From the NCBI GenBank assembly GCA_045606045.1, contig JAZURE010000024.1:17979-81978 (forward strand): a stretch of 64,000 nt of DNA, written 5' to 3'. Below the pieces are notes generated by a model. The model did no database searches and was not told where the DNA came from. It worked only from the letters and a program-made list of their open reading frames with translations. Positions 1 to 7,969 of this stretch are shown here, piece by piece. Made by a program: the position numbers and the translations under genes. The stretch comes from RGIG8748 sp045606045 (GTDB lineage Bacteria > Bacillota > Clostridia > UMGS1810). Every line of letters starts with the position of its first letter. The stretch's first letter is position 1.

Positions 1-104
1 AAACGGAGAAAAATTACCGAAAATCAATTCCCGCTGCGGTTCGGTAATTTTAGCGATGCCGAGCTCTGAGTGAGCGAGTCATCGCGGCTCCGTTTTTGTG
101 CAGA
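1..104. repeat. Three-way-junction palindromic element
   Basis: Seen: an outer stem AAACGGAG (1-8) pairs with CTCCGTTT (90-97) and encloses two inner hairpins. The first is AATTACCGAA (12-21) with TTCGGTAATT (about 40-49). The second is GCGATG (53-58) with CATCGC (81-86), which itself contains a GCTC/GAGC stem. A T-run follows the outer stem. This is the fold expected of a structured RNA or a mobile palindromic unit. It is not a coding region. The element may extend left of the window. Its identity is unknown to me. Confidence 0.5.
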
Positions 105-230
105 TTTAAGACATATGTTCTTGAAATACGCATCGGGCAACGATTGGATAACCTTTGGTGAAGCGAATAGTAAATTTACCCTTTATAACATTGCTCTTAA
201 TAGCAAGTTTTCACACATCCGGCTAAAACG

Positions 231-266
231 GTGTGCCGTATGTTCCACGTGGAACATACGGCACAC
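231..266. promoter_or_regulatory. parS-like site inside a 36-bp perfect palindrome
   Basis: Positions 241-256 read TGTTCCACGTGGAACA, which differs from the consensus parS (TGTTTCACGTGAAACA) at two symmetric positions and equals a variant known from other phyla. It is the core of a perfect 36-bp palindrome, 231-266. No T-run follows on either strand, so it is a poor intrinsic terminator. It lies about 28 bp beyond the stop codon of the Noc/ParB-type gene. Inferred role: loading site for ParB-family CTPases near the origin. Confidence 0.75.
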
Positions 267-293
267 AAGAAAAAAGAGGATTTGGTTATTTCA

Positions 294-1136
294 TTATTTC
301 TCTATCCTTATAAGATACTCATAATAATTATCTGTTTCGTCTTTTTTGGCGCTTGCCTCTATGCCCTTTTCGTTCATAAGGTTAATCGCCTTTGTTATTG
401 TCTTAAAGAAAACCCTTACATCCGATATAGACCGCACGGCTTTTTCATTTGCCTTGTCGTCTATACCTTTTTTTATAATTCTTTCTATTAATTCGTCTGC
501 CTGCTTTACACCAAGATTAAGGTCTGCTATTCGCTTTGCGGCATAAAGCTGCTCTGTTTCCGAGGACAAACGAAGAAGCGCTCTTGCGTGTCTTTCTGTA
601 AGATTAAAATCTCTTACAATTTCCCTTACCGATTGAGGGAGTTTAAGAAGTCTTATCTTGTTGGCAATAGCACCCTGGCTCTTTCCGAGCCTTTTGGCAA
701 GCTCTTCCTGCGTGATAAAGCATTTTTCCAGAAGCTCTCTGTAAGCAAAGGCCTCCTCCATAAAGGTGAGGTTTTCCCTCTGAATGTTTTCCATAAGTGC
801 CACTATTGCGCTGTCCTCATCGTCCATGTCGAGTATAATTGCAGGAATTTTGAGGTTGCCTGCAAGTGCGGCAGCCCTAAGTCTTCTTTCCCCTGCCACA
901 AGCTCATATGTACCATTGGGTTTCCTGCGTACACATACAGGCTGAAGCACTCCGTACTGCCTTATAGAGTCAGAAAGCTCCTTTAAGCTGTCGTGCGAGA
1001 ACACCTTTCTGGGTTGATTGGGATTTGGTATCACAAGATGAATGGGAAGACAGACAACACTTTGAGTGCCCGACACGGGAAGTCCCATGGGGTCGCCCCC
1101 TGTTAGCTGTACTTTCATCTTCTTTAGTAGCTGCAT
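294..1136 (-). CDS. noc: Nucleoid occlusion protein Noc (ParB family)
   Basis: 280 residues, the usual length of Noc/ParB. The N-terminal CTP-binding module shows GERRLRAA (about residues 102-109) and ENIQREN (about 134-140). The central helix-turn-helix follows (LAKRLGKSQGAIANK, about 163-177). Residues known to set DNA specificity look Noc-like: Q in GKSQG, K in ANK, K in LLKLP and R in ERHARAL, where ParB proteins have R, T, A and G. It is the last gene of the rpmH-to-noc operon, directly after rsmG, as in Bacillus subtilis. The start is fixed by GGAGG just upstream. Noc protects the nucleoid from septation and is membrane-associated when bound to CTP and DNA. A chromosomal ParB is the alternative, since a parS-like palindrome lies just downstream. 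Confidence 0.88.
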   Translation of the reverse strand: MQLLKKMKVQLTGGDPMGLPVSGTQSVVCLPIHLVIPNPNQPRKVFSHDSLKELSDSIRQYGVLQPVCVRRKPNGTYELVAGERRLRAAALAGNLKIPAIILDMDDEDSAIVALMENIQRENLTFMEEAFAYRELLEKCFITQEELAKRLGKSQGAIANKIRLLKLPQSVREIVRDFNLTERHARALLRLSSETEQLYAAKRIADLNLGVKQADELIERIIKKGIDDKANEKAVRSISDVRVFFKTITKAINLMNEKGIEASAKKDETDNYYEYLIRIEK

Positions 1137-1243
1137 AGTTTTCCTCCGTTCGTAATTTTCTGTACCTTAATTTTATCAGATATGAATAAAAAAAGAAACA
1201 AAAACCGTTCGCCCCAAAAAGACACAAAAAAATAAGAACCGCT

Positions 1244-1942
1244 TTATTTAAGCGGTTCTTTTGCAGGTTTTGGTGCCTTGCGAGGATATTTTGTCGGTGT
1301 GTGCGATATCTTTTTTATTATAACTATATTGTGGTTTAAGTCTGTATCGCTAAGGTCATAGCTCTGTATCCTTACAAGCTCTCCGCCAAGAAGCTTTATG
1401 GCTTTTTGTGCCTCTTGTGCTTCCTCCTCTGCCTTTGGACCCTTAAGGCTTACAAAGAGTCCCCCCACCTTTACAAATGGCATACAAAGCTCACAAAGAG
1501 TAGTAAGGTTTGCCACCGCGCGCGATACACACACATCGTATTTTTCGCGGTAGTCCTTATTTACTCCAAGCTCCTCGGCTCTTGAATGCACCGTCTCTAC
1601 ACCGCTGAGACCAAGAGCAGATATAACCTCATTTAAAAAACCTATGCGCTTTTGAAGAGAATCTACAAGTGTTAAGGAAATATCGGGGTTTGCTATCTTT
1701 ACGGGAAGTCCGGGAAAGCCCGCCCCCGTGCCTACATCTATTACGCTCATACCGCCCTCTACAATTCCCCTGGCGGCATTTAAAGAGTCCAGAAAATGTT
1801 TTACTGCAACCTCGTCTTCTTTGGTAATAGCGGTAAGATTTATCTTTTCGTTCCACTCGGTAATGAGAAGAAAATACTTGTAAAAGTCATCACAGGTCTT
1901 TTCGTCTATTGAATTTTGCATGAGTATGTCTTTTAAAGCCAT
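1244..1942 (-). CDS. rsmG: 16S rRNA (guanine-527-N7)-methyltransferase RsmG
   Basis: 232 residues. It makes m7G527 in 16S rRNA in the cytoplasm, using S-adenosylmethionine. The Rossmann-type SAM motif VIDVGTGAGFPGLP lies around residues 67-80, LVDSLQKRIGFL around 92-103, and the family motif SRAVANL around 138-144. The C-terminal tail (TKYPRKAPKPAKEPLK) is basic and proline-rich and looks disordered. The start is supported by GGAG 8 nt upstream of ATG. It lies between mnmG and noc, the standard Firmicute order (gidA-gidB-noc). Loss of RsmG is known in other bacteria to give low-level streptomycin resistance. Confidence 0.95.
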   Translation of the reverse strand: MALKDILMQNSIDEKTCDDFYKYFLLITEWNEKINLTAITKEDEVAVKHFLDSLNAARGIVEGGMSVIDVGTGAGFPGLPVKIANPDISLTLVDSLQKRIGFLNEVISALGLSGVETVHSRAEELGVNKDYREKYDVCVSRAVANLTTLCELCMPFVKVGGLFVSLKGPKAEEEAQEAQKAIKLLGGELVRIQSYDLSDTDLNHNIVIIKKISHTPTKYPRKAPKPAKEPLK

Positions 1943-1988
1943 ATTAATCTCCTTTTGTATTAAAGTTCAAAATTATTGAACATTTCTG

Positions 1989-3863
1989 TTATCTGGCGCC
2001 CTGAAGATGCACTATAAGCACATTCATATCCGCAGGGGACACACCCGATATTCTCGATGCCTGTCCGAGCGACTTGGGGCGTATTTTCTCGAGCTTTTGT
2101 CTCGCCTCGATTCTAAGTCCGTAAACTGAGGAATAATCCATATCGTCGGGGATTTTTCTTTGTTCAAGTTTTTTGAACTTTTCAACCTGTTCAAGCTGTT
2201 TCTTTATATATCCGTCGTACTTAATCTGTATGTTTACCTGCTCGGCTGTGTATTTATCCAATACAGGTCTTTTCGGGTCTATAGGAGAAAGCGCCTCATA
2301 GGATAGCTCGGGTCTTCGTATAAGCTCAGAGAGCTTTATTCCCGTTGTAATAGGCGTGCTTTCATATTTTTCCAAAAGCTCTATTACTTCCTTATTAGGT
2401 CCTACCGACACAGAGTTTACCCTCTGTATCTCATTTTCTATTTCTTCTTTTTTCTTAAGGAATTTTGCGTATCTTTCCCGGGATATAAGACCTATTTCGT
2501 AACCCTTGGGAGTAAGACGCAAATCCGCATTGTCCTGACGCAGAAGCAGTCTGTACTCGCTTCGGCTTGTCATCATGCGGTACGGCTCGTTTGTACCCTT
2601 TATGGTAAGGTCGTCTATAAGAGTGCCTATATAGGACTCGCTTCTGTCCAGAGTAAATTCACCTTTGCCAAGGCACTTTAATGCTGCATTAATTCCTGCA
2701 ATAAGTCCCTGTGCCCCCGCCTCCTCGTAGCCCGAGCTTCCGTTGAACTGACCTGCTCCGTAGAGACCCTTATGGTCTTTAAATTCCAAAGTGGCATTAA
2801 GGCAGGTGGAGTCTATGCAATCGTATTCTATAGCATATGCAGTACGCATCATAACTGCATTTTCAAGTCCAGGTACGGAGTGAAGCATTTTAAGCTGTAC
2901 CTCCTCGGGAAGCGAGCTGGAAAAGCCCTGTACATACATCTCCTCTGTATCAAGTCCCATCGGCTCTACAAAGAGCTGATGGCGGTTTTTGTCGGCAAAT
3001 CTTACTACCTTGTCCTCTATGGACGGGCAGTATCTCGGGCCTACACCCTCTATCATACCGCTGTAGAGAGGGGAAAGATGAAGATTGTCCTTTATTATCC
3101 TATGTGTTTCCTCGGTGGTGTAGGTAAGGTGGCATACCACCTTGTTTTCGCCCGTGTCCTCGGTTTCAAAGGAAAAGGGCACTATTTCATCGTCGCCCTC
3201 CTGTACTTCCATCTTTGTAAAGTCCACAGAGTTTTTGTTTATTCTTGCAGGTGTTCCTGTCTTAAAACGGCGAAGCTCTATACCTGCATTTTTTAAGCAT
3301 TCTGCAAGATAGTTTGAGGGGAATACTCCGTCGGGACCGCTTTCGTAGCTTACATCTCCTACAATTACTCTACCCTTTAAAAATGTACCTGTAGCAATTA
3401 TGGCACACTTTACATTAAAGCGCGCGCCTATTCTTGTAAGAACGCTCTTTACACTGCCGTCTTCGGCAAACTCTATATCCACTATCTCCGCCTGCTTTAC
3501 ATGCAGATTATCGGTATTTTCCAGAGTGTGCTTCATTTCGTCCTGATATTTTCTTCTGTCGGACTGCACTCTGAGGCTGTATACAGCAGGGCCTTTGCCC
3601 TTATTTAACATTCTCGACTGTATAAAGGTCTTGTCTGCATTTTTGCCCATTTCGCCGCCGAGTGCATCTATCTCACGCACCAGATGACCCTTTGCCGTAC
3701 CGCCTATGCAGGGGTTGCATGGCATATTGGCAAGGGTATCCATGTTTATAACAAAGAGTATGGTTTTTGCACCAAGCCTTGCCGAGGAAAGCGCCGCCTC
3801 ACACCCTGCATGGCCGCCGCCTATTACGGCTACATCGTATTCACCTGCAAAATATTCTCTCAT
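1989..3863 (-). CDS. mnmG: tRNA uridine-5-carboxymethylaminomethyl modification enzyme MnmG
   Basis: 624 residues, full length. The FAD-binding Rossmann motif is at the N-terminus (VIGGGHAGCEAALSSARLG, about residues 12-30), followed by the family signature NMPCNPCIGGTAKGHLVREI (about 47-66), which holds the conserved cysteines. A second family signature, GQFNGSSGYEEA, lies in the middle, and the C-terminal helical domain that contacts MnmE ends with ISGVSPADMNVLIVHLQ. With MnmE it adds the aminomethyl or carboxymethylaminomethyl group to wobble U34 of tRNAs. mnmE is directly upstream, 9 nt away, so the partners are co-transcribed. Confidence 0.97.
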   Translation of the reverse strand: MREYFAGEYDVAVIGGGHAGCEAALSSARLGAKTILFVINMDTLANMPCNPCIGGTAKGHLVREIDALGGEMGKNADKTFIQSRMLNKGKGPAVYSLRVQSDRRKYQDEMKHTLENTDNLHVKQAEIVDIEFAEDGSVKSVLTRIGARFNVKCAIIATGTFLKGRVIVGDVSYESGPDGVFPSNYLAECLKNAGIELRRFKTGTPARINKNSVDFTKMEVQEGDDEIVPFSFETEDTGENKVVCHLTYTTEETHRIIKDNLHLSPLYSGMIEGVGPRYCPSIEDKVVRFADKNRHQLFVEPMGLDTEEMYVQGFSSSLPEEVQLKMLHSVPGLENAVMMRTAYAIEYDCIDSTCLNATLEFKDHKGLYGAGQFNGSSGYEEAGAQGLIAGINAALKCLGKGEFTLDRSESYIGTLIDDLTIKGTNEPYRMMTSRSEYRLLLRQDNADLRLTPKGYEIGLISRERYAKFLKKKEEIENEIQRVNSVSVGPNKEVIELLEKYESTPITTGIKLSELIRRPELSYEALSPIDPKRPVLDKYTAEQVNIQIKYDGYIKKQLEQVEKFKKLEQRKIPDDMDYSSVYGLRIEARQKLEKIRPKSLGQASRISGVSPADMNVLIVHLQGAR

Positions 3864-3872
3864 GTTTTCACC

Positions 3873-5249
3873 CTACTTTCCTACACAGAAGCTGTGGAAT
3901 ATCCTGTCCACAATCTCCTCCGCCACCGTCTGACCCGTGATTTCGCCAAGGGCAGATATGGCATCCTCTATGTCTATAAAGGTCATATTAATTTCCATTC
4001 CGCTTTCGATTGCATCTATGGCGCCCTCCAATGCCGAAGATGCCTTTATAAGAGCATCCGTATGGCGTACATTTGTGATTATGGCTCTGTCGCTCTCTGC
4101 TATATCGCCCACAAAGTACATATCCCTTATTGCGTTCTCCAATACATCAAAGCCCATGCCCGTCTTTACCGAGAATTCTATAACCTCGTCAAATCCGCCG
4201 CCAAGCCGCTTGTAATCGAAGCATACACCATCCTCTGCCTTATTTATAAGAGCGATTTTTGTCATACCTTCAAGATTTGTTATTATCTCATAGTCATTTT
4301 TGTCAAGCTCTCTTTTGGCATCCGTTACAAAGAGCACCAAATCGGCATCGGTTATTACATCCATAGCTCTTTTTACGCCTATTTTTTCTATGGTATCGTC
4401 TGTTTCCCTTATGCCTGCAGTATCAAAGAGATTGAGCCTTACACCGCCCAAGGTAACACTTGCCTCTATGGTATCGCGGGTTGTGCCCTCAATGTCTGTA
4501 ACTATGGCTTTTTCATCCTTGCACAGCATATTTAAGAGCGAGGATTTACCTACATTGGGCTTACCTGCTATGGCACAGTTTATACCTTCCTTAATTATGG
4601 CACCGTCATTTGCGCCCTTAAGAAGTATTTTTATCTCTCCAAGGCACTCTTTTAATCCGTTTAAATATTCCTCGTCCGAAAGAGGCTCCAAATCCTCGTC
4701 TGCAAAGTCTATAAGCACCTGTAGGTGCGCCGTTAATGTAAGCAGCTTTTCCCTTACGGCATTGATTTTGGAAGATAAGATGCCCTTGAGCTGATTTACA
4801 GATACTCTGTGGCACTGGTCCGTCTCCGAATTTATAATATCTATTACAGATTCGGCAGAGCACAAATCCATGCGCCCGTTTAAAAACGCCCTCTTTGTAA
4901 ATTCGCCCGGCTCCGCAAGGCGCGCGCCTGCACTAAGAAGCGCCGAAAGGATTTCCCTTGTGCTTATATGAGAACCGTGACAGCTTATCTCCACCACATC
5001 CTCGCGCGTGTAGGTGCGGGGAGCAAGCATAACAGAACAAAGCACCTCGTCTATTACGGAAGAATCCCCTCTTACCGCAAAGCCGTGTGTTATGGTGTGC
5101 GATTTTGCATTTTTGAGAGTTTTGCCATATTCATTTTTAAAGACCTTGTCTGCAATCTCCACGGCATCGGCGCCTGTTACACGCACTACCGATATACCGC
5201 CCTTACCGGCGGGGGTGGATACTGCAGCTATTGTATCGTCAAAATTCAT
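3873..5249 (-). CDS. mnmE: tRNA modification GTPase MnmE
   Basis: 458 residues. The N-terminal tetrahydrofolate-binding domain (about 1-120) is followed by a helical domain with an inserted G domain. P-loop GKPNVGKSSLLN lies around residues 218-229, switch II DTAGIRET around 265-272, and NKAED near 330 replaces the usual NKxD form. It ends with the family hallmark FCVGK, whose cysteine is needed for the modification. It partners MnmG, encoded next. The ribosome binding site GGAGAAAAGAT precedes ATG. A hairpin with a T-run lies between jag and this gene (5269-5311), so expression may depend on read-through of that terminator-like stem. Confidence 0.96.
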   Translation of the reverse strand: MNFDDTIAAVSTPAGKGGISVVRVTGADAVEIADKVFKNEYGKTLKNAKSHTITHGFAVRGDSSVIDEVLCSVMLAPRTYTREDVVEISCHGSHISTREILSALLSAGARLAEPGEFTKRAFLNGRMDLCSAESVIDIINSETDQCHRVSVNQLKGILSSKINAVREKLLTLTAHLQVLIDFADEDLEPLSDEEYLNGLKECLGEIKILLKGANDGAIIKEGINCAIAGKPNVGKSSLLNMLCKDEKAIVTDIEGTTRDTIEASVTLGGVRLNLFDTAGIRETDDTIEKIGVKRAMDVITDADLVLFVTDAKRELDKNDYEIITNLEGMTKIALINKAEDGVCFDYKRLGGGFDEVIEFSVKTGMGFDVLENAIRDMYFVGDIAESDRAIITNVRHTDALIKASSALEGAIDAIESGMEINMTFIDIEDAISALGEITGQTVAEEIVDRIFHSFCVGK

Positions 5250-5261
5250 ATCTTTTCTCCA

Positions 5262-5311
5262 ACAAAAAGGTTGCCGAGCTACCGACTATTTCGGCAAGCC
5301 AATCGGCAACC
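5262..5311 (-). terminator. Terminator-like hairpin between jag and mnmE
   Basis: On the minus strand GGTTGCCGA (5311-5303) pairs with TCGGCAACC (5277-5269) and is followed by TTTTTG. It begins 16 nt after the jag stop and ends about 20 nt before the mnmE start, leaving no room for a new promoter. It therefore probably works as a partial terminator or attenuator within the operon. Confidence 0.7.
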
Positions 5312-5327
5312 AATTTTTTAAAAACTA

Positions 5328-5951
5328 TTAATCCTTCTTTAATGCTATAACTACTTTTCTTCTTACACCCTGACCTACACTGTATGTAGTAACCTTGTCG
5401 TGATCCTGAAGTGTAGCGTGGATAATTCTTCTCTCGTATGCATTCATAGGCTCTAATGATGTGTTTCTGCCGCTTCTTACTACCTTTGCAGCAAGCTTCT
5501 TTGCAAGGGATTCGAGAGCTTTTACTCTCTTTTCTCGGTAGTTCTCGGTATCTATGGAAACCTTTACAAAGTCGAGGTCACCTCTGTTTACTACAAGGCT
5601 TGTAAGGTGCTGGAGAGCATCGAGTGTTTCGCCTCTTTTGCCTATTACCATGCCCATGTCGGGACCCGAAAGCTCTATAGCCATCTCCTTGCCGTCCTCT
5701 TTAACATCCACACTTACCTCTTCGCCAATGATGGAAAAGATTCCGCCAAGAAAGTCCTGTGCTCTTTTGCCAAGCTTTTCTTCGTAGCTAACCTTAACTA
5801 CGGCATCCTTGCCGCCTATACCGAGAAAGCCCTTGGTGCCTTCTTCTATAACCTCTATCTCTACCTCATCTTCTGTGAGACCGAGCTCTGAAAGTGCAAG
5901 CTCTATTGCCTCTTCTTTTGTTTTGGCTGATTTTTCAATAAAGTTTGACAT
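5328..5951 (-). CDS. jag: RNA-binding protein Jag/KhpB
   Basis: 207 residues. The order is a Jag N-terminal domain (about 1-50, with GTKGFLGIGGKDA), a KH domain (about 75-150, GMVIGKRGETLDALQHL) and an R3H domain at the C-terminus (about 150-207, with YERRIIHATLQDH). It is a cytoplasmic RNA-binding protein, known in streptococci to pair with KhpA and to influence cell division and elongation. It lies 3 nt after yidC (spoIIIJ), which is where its old name SpoIIIJ-associated protein comes from. Confidence 0.95.
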   Translation of the reverse strand: MSNFIEKSAKTKEEAIELALSELGLTEDEVEIEVIEEGTKGFLGIGGKDAVVKVSYEEKLGKRAQDFLGGIFSIIGEEVSVDVKEDGKEMAIELSGPDMGMVIGKRGETLDALQHLTSLVVNRGDLDFVKVSIDTENYREKRVKALESLAKKLAAKVVRSGRNTSLEPMNAYERRIIHATLQDHDKVTTYSVGQGVRRKVVIALKKD

Positions 5952-5954
5952 CTC

Positions 5955-6902
5955 TTAACCTCTTTTTTTCTTTTTCATATTATATCTTTTCATTTTTTCG
6001 TCAATTTTCTTTTGCCTTTCCTCGTCCTTAAGCTCGATTTCTTTGGAAAGCTTTATGTTGTAGTACTTATTGAGCACTATATTCTGCAAAAGTCCCAATA
6101 CATTGGATACTGTCCAGTAAAGACCCATTGCGGCAGGGAAAGTAAATGTAAGCCACAAGGTCATAAGGGGCATAACATATGTCATAGTTTTTGTCATGGA
6201 TTCTGCGGAATTTTCATTTCCTGTGGTCTTCTGGTCGGGAGAAAGCACTCTCTGGGGAGCTTTTTTCTCTTTCTTGTCTTCCTTCTTGCCGTTCATCATG
6301 GTGGAAATCTTGCTTGTGAGAAGTGTGGTTACGCAGGAAAGCACGGGTATTATAAGTGCGGTAAGTCCCACAAGACCTACAGTTCCTGCCATAACTCCTT
6401 TTAACTCATCCCACGGAGTTGTAGCAAGGTCAAGACCGAAGAAATTAAAGTCAAGCTTACCCATCTTTTCGGCGAGTGCTATCTGCGCGCCTGCTATCTT
6501 TTCGCTTATGCCCTCTGCCTTTAAGAGAGCTGTAATCTCCTTGGCTGAGTAGCCAAGTACATACTGCACGGGCTTTTGGATAACCTGATAAAACGCAATA
6601 AGTATAGGAAACTGTATAAGAAGCGGCAAGCATCCGCCCATGGGATTAACACCATACTCTTTGTAGAGCTTCATTGTTTCCTGGGACTGTCTTTCCTTGT
6701 CGTATTTATACTTTTCCATAACCTCCTGAAGCTTAGGCTGAAGCTTTTGAGTCTTTGTCATGGACTTCTGTTGCTTTAGCGTAAGCGGGAGAAGAATAAT
6801 CTTGATAAGTACGGTAAGTAAAATTATGGATAAACCATAGTTTTCTACAAATCCGTAAATGAAATTAAGCATATAGCCAAACGCCATATAAATATACTTC
6901 AT
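5955..6902 (-). CDS. yidC: Membrane protein insertase YidC/SpoIIIJ
   Basis: 315 residues. Hydrophobic segments lie around residues 20-42 (YGLSIILLTVLIKIILLP), 88-110 (GGCLPLLIQFPILIAFYQV), 178-200 (GLVGLTALIIPVLSCVTTL) and two near 240-275. The basic residue inside the first core segment (LIKII) is the hydrophilic-groove charge typical of YidC. The tail is lysine-rich (KRYNMKKKKRG), as expected for ribosome contact. There is no lipobox or cleaved signal in this copy, unlike many Firmicute YidCs. A perfect AGGAGG precedes ATG. It inserts and folds membrane proteins, with or without SecYEG. Confidence 0.95.
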   Translation of the reverse strand: MKYIYMAFGYMLNFIYGFVENYGLSIILLTVLIKIILLPLTLKQQKSMTKTQKLQPKLQEVMEKYKYDKERQSQETMKLYKEYGVNPMGGCLPLLIQFPILIAFYQVIQKPVQYVLGYSAKEITALLKAEGISEKIAGAQIALAEKMGKLDFNFFGLDLATTPWDELKGVMAGTVGLVGLTALIIPVLSCVTTLLTSKISTMMNGKKEDKKEKKAPQRVLSPDQKTTGNENSAESMTKTMTYVMPLMTLWLTFTFPAAMGLYWTVSNVLGLLQNIVLNKYYNIKLSKEIELKDEERQKKIDEKMKRYNMKKKKRG

Positions 6903-6903
6903 T

Positions 6904-7119
6904 TCAACCTCCTATAAGCGGGTCGTAGCCACCCTCGCAAAAGGGATGGCACCTAAGTATTCTCTTTAAAGCCAGGTATGAGCCCTTTAGTGCTCCGTAT
7001 TTTTCTACAGCCTGCATCGAGTAGTCCGAGCAGGTGGGGTAGAATCTGCAGCAAGGCTTCTTTAAGGGCGATATTCTCTTGCGGTAAAATTTAATTATAC
7101 AAATAAGAACTCTTTTCAT
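6904..7119 (-). CDS. yidD: Membrane protein insertion efficiency factor YidD
   Basis: 71 residues from the internal ATG at 7119. An upstream in-frame ATG would lie inside rnpA. Family features are the N-terminal amphipathic start MKRVLICIIKFYRKRISPLK and the cysteine-containing core CCRFYPTCSDYSMQA, ending in GGYDPL. YidD is a small peripheral membrane protein that helps YidC-dependent insertion. Its ATG overlaps the rnpA TGA (ATGA), which suggests translational coupling, and yidC follows at once. Confidence 0.95.
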   Translation of the reverse strand: MKRVLICIIKFYRKRISPLKKPCCRFYPTCSDYSMQAVEKYGALKGSYLALKRILRCHPFCEGGYDPLIGG

Positions 7120-7442
7120 ACAATATCCGACTTTTCTATACAATATTTCATGGCAGATAATGCCTTGCTGTAAGGCACATGTGCCAAAGCTGCCCTTGCG
7201 GCTATAATGACATTGTAGCCACATTCAGTCTCAGGCATACATTCTCTGTAGGCAGCACGAATAAGCCTCTTTGCACGATTGCGGTCGTGTGCCTTACCAA
7301 CTGCCTTGGATACTGTGATGCCAAGGCTGCTTTTGCCCTTTTTGTTTTTGTAATAATGAAAAACCATACAATCGGAAACGATTTTCTTGCCTTTTCTGTA
7401 CGCATAAGTAAATTCCCGATTAAGTTTAACAGTACCTCTCAT
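7116..7442 (-). CDS. rnpA: Ribonuclease P protein component
   Basis: 108 residues from the ATG at 7442. GTG (7451) and ATG (7448) lie just upstream in frame, but the AGGTG motif is best spaced for 7442, and the protein then begins MRGTVKLNREF like other RnpA proteins. The RNR signature KAHDRNRAKRLIRAAYR lies around residues 51-67. It binds the catalytic RNase P RNA and helps cleave 5' leaders from tRNA precursors. It sits between rpmH and yidD, with a 4-nt overlap with yidD. Confidence 0.95.
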   Translation of the reverse strand: MRGTVKLNREFTYAYRKGKKIVSDCMVFHYYKNKKGKSSLGITVSKAVGKAHDRNRAKRLIRAAYRECMPETECGYNVIIAARAALAHVPYSKALSAMKYCIEKSDIV

Positions 7443-7568
7443 AATCATCACCTATACAAAAAACGGAACGGTCAGGGCTGCTTTGCATCTTATACAAAGT
7501 CTTGGACCGTTCCCTACAGTTCTCTTGTAGGATTGAGACTGGCTCAATCGTTAATTGACTCAAAATGC

Positions 7569-7703
7569 TTAAGCGGATAAAACTTTTCTACCCTTTAATC
7601 TTCTGCGAGCTAAAACCTTTCTGCCGTTTCTGTCGCTCATTCTTGCTCTGAAGCCGTGAACCTTGCTTCTGTGTCTTACATTAGGCTGGAATGTTCTTTT
7701 CAT
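7569..7703 (-). CDS. rpmH: 50S ribosomal protein L34
   Basis: 44 residues, too short for many ORF callers but unmistakable: it starts MKRTFQPNVRHRSKVHGFR and ends in a very basic RRRLKGRKVLSA. The ribosome binding site AAGGAGGTG is near perfect. It is the first gene of the minus-strand operon to rnpA, yidD, yidC and jag, and is read from the strong promoter at 7839-7867 through a leader of about 129 nt that can fold (see separate entry). Confidence 0.98.
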   Translation of the reverse strand: MKRTFQPNVRHRSKVHGFRARMSDRNGRKVLARRRLKGRKVLSA

Positions 7704-7832
7704 TAACTCTACACCTCCTTACAAAGTACAGCTGTAACTGTCGGGATTCCCCAAACACTTGTTTAGGGCTGCTCCGCCGCGTACAAAGCGGATGCACTGT
7801 CCCGCCAAAAATAATCTGCCGACTAAAAATCA
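7704..7832 (-). promoter_or_regulatory. Structured 5' leader of rpmH
   Basis: The predicted transcript can form a closing stem CGGGA (7804-7800) with TCCCG (7746-7742). This encloses a CCGC/GCGG hairpin and a strong CCCTAAAC-AAGT-GTTTGGGG hairpin, giving a small three-way junction before the ribosome binding site. The stems are seen by eye. A regulatory role, for example autogenous control by L34, is inference only. Confidence 0.35.
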
Positions 7833-7838
7833 CATCTA

Positions 7839-7867
7839 ATTATATACCATAGAGGTTTGTTTGTCAA
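7839..7867 (-). promoter_or_regulatory. Promoter of the rpmH operon
   Basis: On the minus strand TTGACA (7867-7862), a 17-nt spacer and TATAAT (7844-7839): a full consensus housekeeping promoter. It diverges from the promoter at 7923-7951. Confidence 0.9.
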
Positions 7868-7913
7868 CATAAATTTTTCGTATTATCCTATAATTCGGGT
7901 ATTTTGGAGTATT

Positions 7914-7922
7914 TTATCCACA
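7914..7922 (+). promoter_or_regulatory. DnaA box
   Basis: TTATCCACA, exact consensus, between the divergent rpmH and rsuA-type promoters and touching the -35 of the latter. A weaker TTATCC lies about 30 nt upstream (near 7883). It may be a remnant of, or part of, the rpmH side of oriC, or a DnaA regulatory site. Confidence 0.6.
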
Positions 7923-7951
7923 TTGACATATGAGTTTTTAACATATATAAT
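7923..7951 (+). promoter_or_regulatory. Promoter of the rsuA-type gene
   Basis: TTGACA (7923-7928), 17-nt spacer, TATAAT (7946-7951). The start codon at 7970 leaves only a very short leader, with AGAGGTGA as ribosome binding site. Confidence 0.9.
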
Positions 7952-7969
7952 GTAAGCAGAGGTGACATA

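Noticed and set aside
970..1227. Minus-strand frame overlapping the start of noc
   Set aside because: It lies antiparallel or out of frame to noc and the noc promoter area, has no ribosome binding site or recognisable domain, and is low-complexity.
2772..4535. Long plus-strand frames of 174 and 283 codons
   Set aside because: They run opposite mnmG and mnmE, both certain. The products are rich in C, Y and H with no domains, typical of antisense shadows.
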